From: Butyrivibrio sp. CAG:318
GTDB lineage: Bacteria; Bacillota; Clostridia; Lachnospirales; Lachnospiraceae
Assembly: GCA_000431815.1 (NCBI GenBank)
Contig: FR889242.1
Span: 24,795-30,807, forward strand
DNA length: 6,013 nucleotides
Direction of reading: 5' to 3'
Below are positions 4,771 to 6,013 of this stretch, piece after piece. How positions within the stretch are numbered: the stretch's first letter is position 1; each line of letters opens with the position of its first letter. A program made the position numbers and the translations under genes. The notes under the pieces are model-generated. The model made no database searches and was not told the DNA's origin. It saw only the letters and a program-made list of their open reading frames with translations.

Positions 4771-6013
4771 CTATAATTTCCATATTTTTTTGAGTATGCC
4801 AAGCCCCTTCTTAATATCTGATTCATCAAGTCTGGCATACCCTAACAGCACGGACGGTATGTCATAATCCCGGCCATCTATATAATAGTCTGCAAGCGGG
4901 TATATCTTAATTCCGTTATCAGCTGCCGTCGACACAAGTTCACGCCCGCTCATCCCGTTATCAATTTTTAATATCATATGCGCACCGGAATTTTCGCCGG
5001 AAACAGCAGTATTCTTCCATTCCCTCAGTTCTCCGAGCATAAAATCATGTTTAAGCTTATATATTTTACGCATCCTGTTCAGATGTCTTTCATATCCCCC
5101 ATTCTTTATAAATATCTCTACCACTTTCTGATCTATTCTCGATACGGTATTACTGCAGAATTGTTTTATTTGCAGATAACGGACATATAAATTCTCCGGC
5201 AGCACCATGTAACTTATCCTGATTGCAGGTGATATAGATTTGGAGAAAGTACCTATATATATAACCTTTCCCGAATCATCATTGCCCTGGAGTGCCGGAA
5301 TCGGCTTCCCCTTATACCTGAATTCACTGTCATAATCGTCTTCTATTATATAACAGTTTTCTGATTTCTTAGCCCATGCTATTAACTCAAGTCTTCTTCT
5401 TATTCCCATAATGGTTCCCATGGGATATTGGTGTGATGGAGTTACATAGGCTATTGTCGCTCCGCTCTTGTCAAGCTCGTCTATTTTCATTCCGTCTTCA
5501 TCCATACTTACCGGGATAATTTCACGCCCCATACCGTTAACCAATCTGTACGATTTCATATACGCAGGATTCTCCATGGCAAAAACAGCATCCCTGTCAA
5601 GTATCATATTTATTATCATAAGAAGATTCTCATTACCTGAACCCAGTATGATATGTGTCGCATCCGCTCTCACTCCCCGGGATTTCATAAGATAATCCGC
5701 AACCACTTCCCTGAGTCCCTCATCCCCCTGTGCATCCCCGCTGTTAAAAAGTTCCCCATTCTCAGGTTCAAAAAGCTGCCTGCTTATTCGTCTCCATTCC
5801 GCATATGGGAATTTGGCAGTCTCAATTCCGTCCGGAGAAAAAACAATATCATACGAACGGTCTTTGTCACAATGACTATCATGTTCTGTACCGGATACGG
5901 CCTCATCATTAAAGTCCCCATCCATCTGCATCACATAATACCCTTTCTGTGGAACCGATTCTATATATCCCTCGGCAACAAGCTGGTCATACGCCATCAA
6001 TATAGTACTCCTG
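4771..6013 (-). CDS. MocR-family regulator (GntR wHTH plus aminotransferase-like domain), N-terminus cut by window edge
   Basis: Proteins of this type fuse a GntR winged helix, which binds DNA, to a fold-type I aminotransferase-like domain that binds PLP as a sensor. The frame runs off the right edge. The visible RSTILMAYDQLVAEGYIES is the end of a GntR helix-turn-helix and wing, so the in-frame TTG (6000) and ATG (5997) are not the real start, and about 50-60 residues are missing. A short charged linker follows the QKGYYV wing strand. The aminotransferase domain shows ENPAYMKSYRLV, TPSHQYPMGT, IIEDDYDSEFRYKGKPIPALQG and YIGTFSKSISPAIRI. The Lys in TFSKS (codon 5239-5241) is the expected PLP Schiff-base lysine. 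Known relatives include PdxR and GabR. The target is unknown: no vitamin B6 or GABA gene is in the window, and the divergent neighbour lies outside. The frame is intact, ending in TAG. Confidence 0.95.
   Translation of the reverse strand, partial: RSTILMAYDQLVAEGYIESVPQKGYYVMQMDGDFNDEAVSGTEHDSHCDKDRSYDIVFSPDGIETAKFPYAEWRRISRQLFEPENGELFNSGDAQGDEGLREVVADYLMKSRGVRADATHIILGSGNENLLMIINMILDRDAVFAMENPAYMKSYRLVNGMGREIIPVSMDEDGMKIDELDKSGATIAYVTPSHQYPMGTIMGIRRRLELIAWAKKSENCYIIEDDYDSEFRYKGKPIPALQGNDDSGKVIYIGTFSKSISPAIRISYMVLPENLYVRYLQIKQFCSNTVSRIDQKVVEIFIKNGGYERHLNRMRKIYKLKHDFMLGELREWKNTAVSGENSGAHMILKIDNGMSGRELVSTAADNGIKIYPLADYYIDGRDYDIPSVLLGYARLDESDIKKGLGILKKIWKL

Noticed and set aside
5998..6000. TTG (and adjacent ATG) as the start of the MocR-type regulator
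   Set aside because: The frame is open to the window edge, and the upstream codons continue a GntR helix-turn-helix, so the gene begins outside.

Overview
The window looks like ordinary chromosome of a low-to-moderate-GC Firmicute, most likely a Lachnospiraceae-type Clostridia (Butyrivibrio/Roseburia/Lachnospira-like). The reasons are strong AGGAGG ribosome sites, sigma-A type promoters, a HrcA/CIRCE-controlled groESL operon, a GroEL ending in a short GGM tail, a clostridial OGG-type glycosylase, and a divergent clostridial-looking PurA. The genus is an inference from remembered family features; no search was run.

Layout. 1-1183 (minus): purA, missing its C-terminal end at the window edge. 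1184-1369: purA promoter and leader, then the groESL terminator. 1370-3301 (minus): groEL and groES as a two-gene operon. 3302-3471: groES promoter, a perfect CIRCE operator, a second small dyad, and six helically phased T/A-tracts. 3472-4380 (minus): OGG-family 8-oxoguanine DNA glycosylase. 4381-4508: divergent promoters whose -35 boxes coincide, plus a long-armed inverted repeat. 4509-4745 (plus): a 78-residue membrane-anchored, Asp-rich protein of unknown function. 4731-4766: terminator hairpins between convergent genes. 4771-6013 (minus): MocR-type (GntR/aminotransferase) regulator, missing most of its N-terminal DNA-binding domain at the window edge.

How they work together. The genes are largely independent housekeeping functions: AMP synthesis (PurA), protein folding (GroES/GroEL) and oxidative base-damage repair (OGG). 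No terminator is visible between ogg and groES, so some groESL transcription may come from the ogg promoter. The small acidic protein is expressed divergently from ogg through shared promoter DNA.

I found no CRISPR array, mobile element, tRNA or rRNA, and no clear sign of a new multi-gene system. The best leads are regulatory architecture (phased A-tracts upstream of groESL, and the shared -35 divergent promoter with its inverted repeat), substituted active-site loops in PurA, and the uncharacterised acidic membrane protein.
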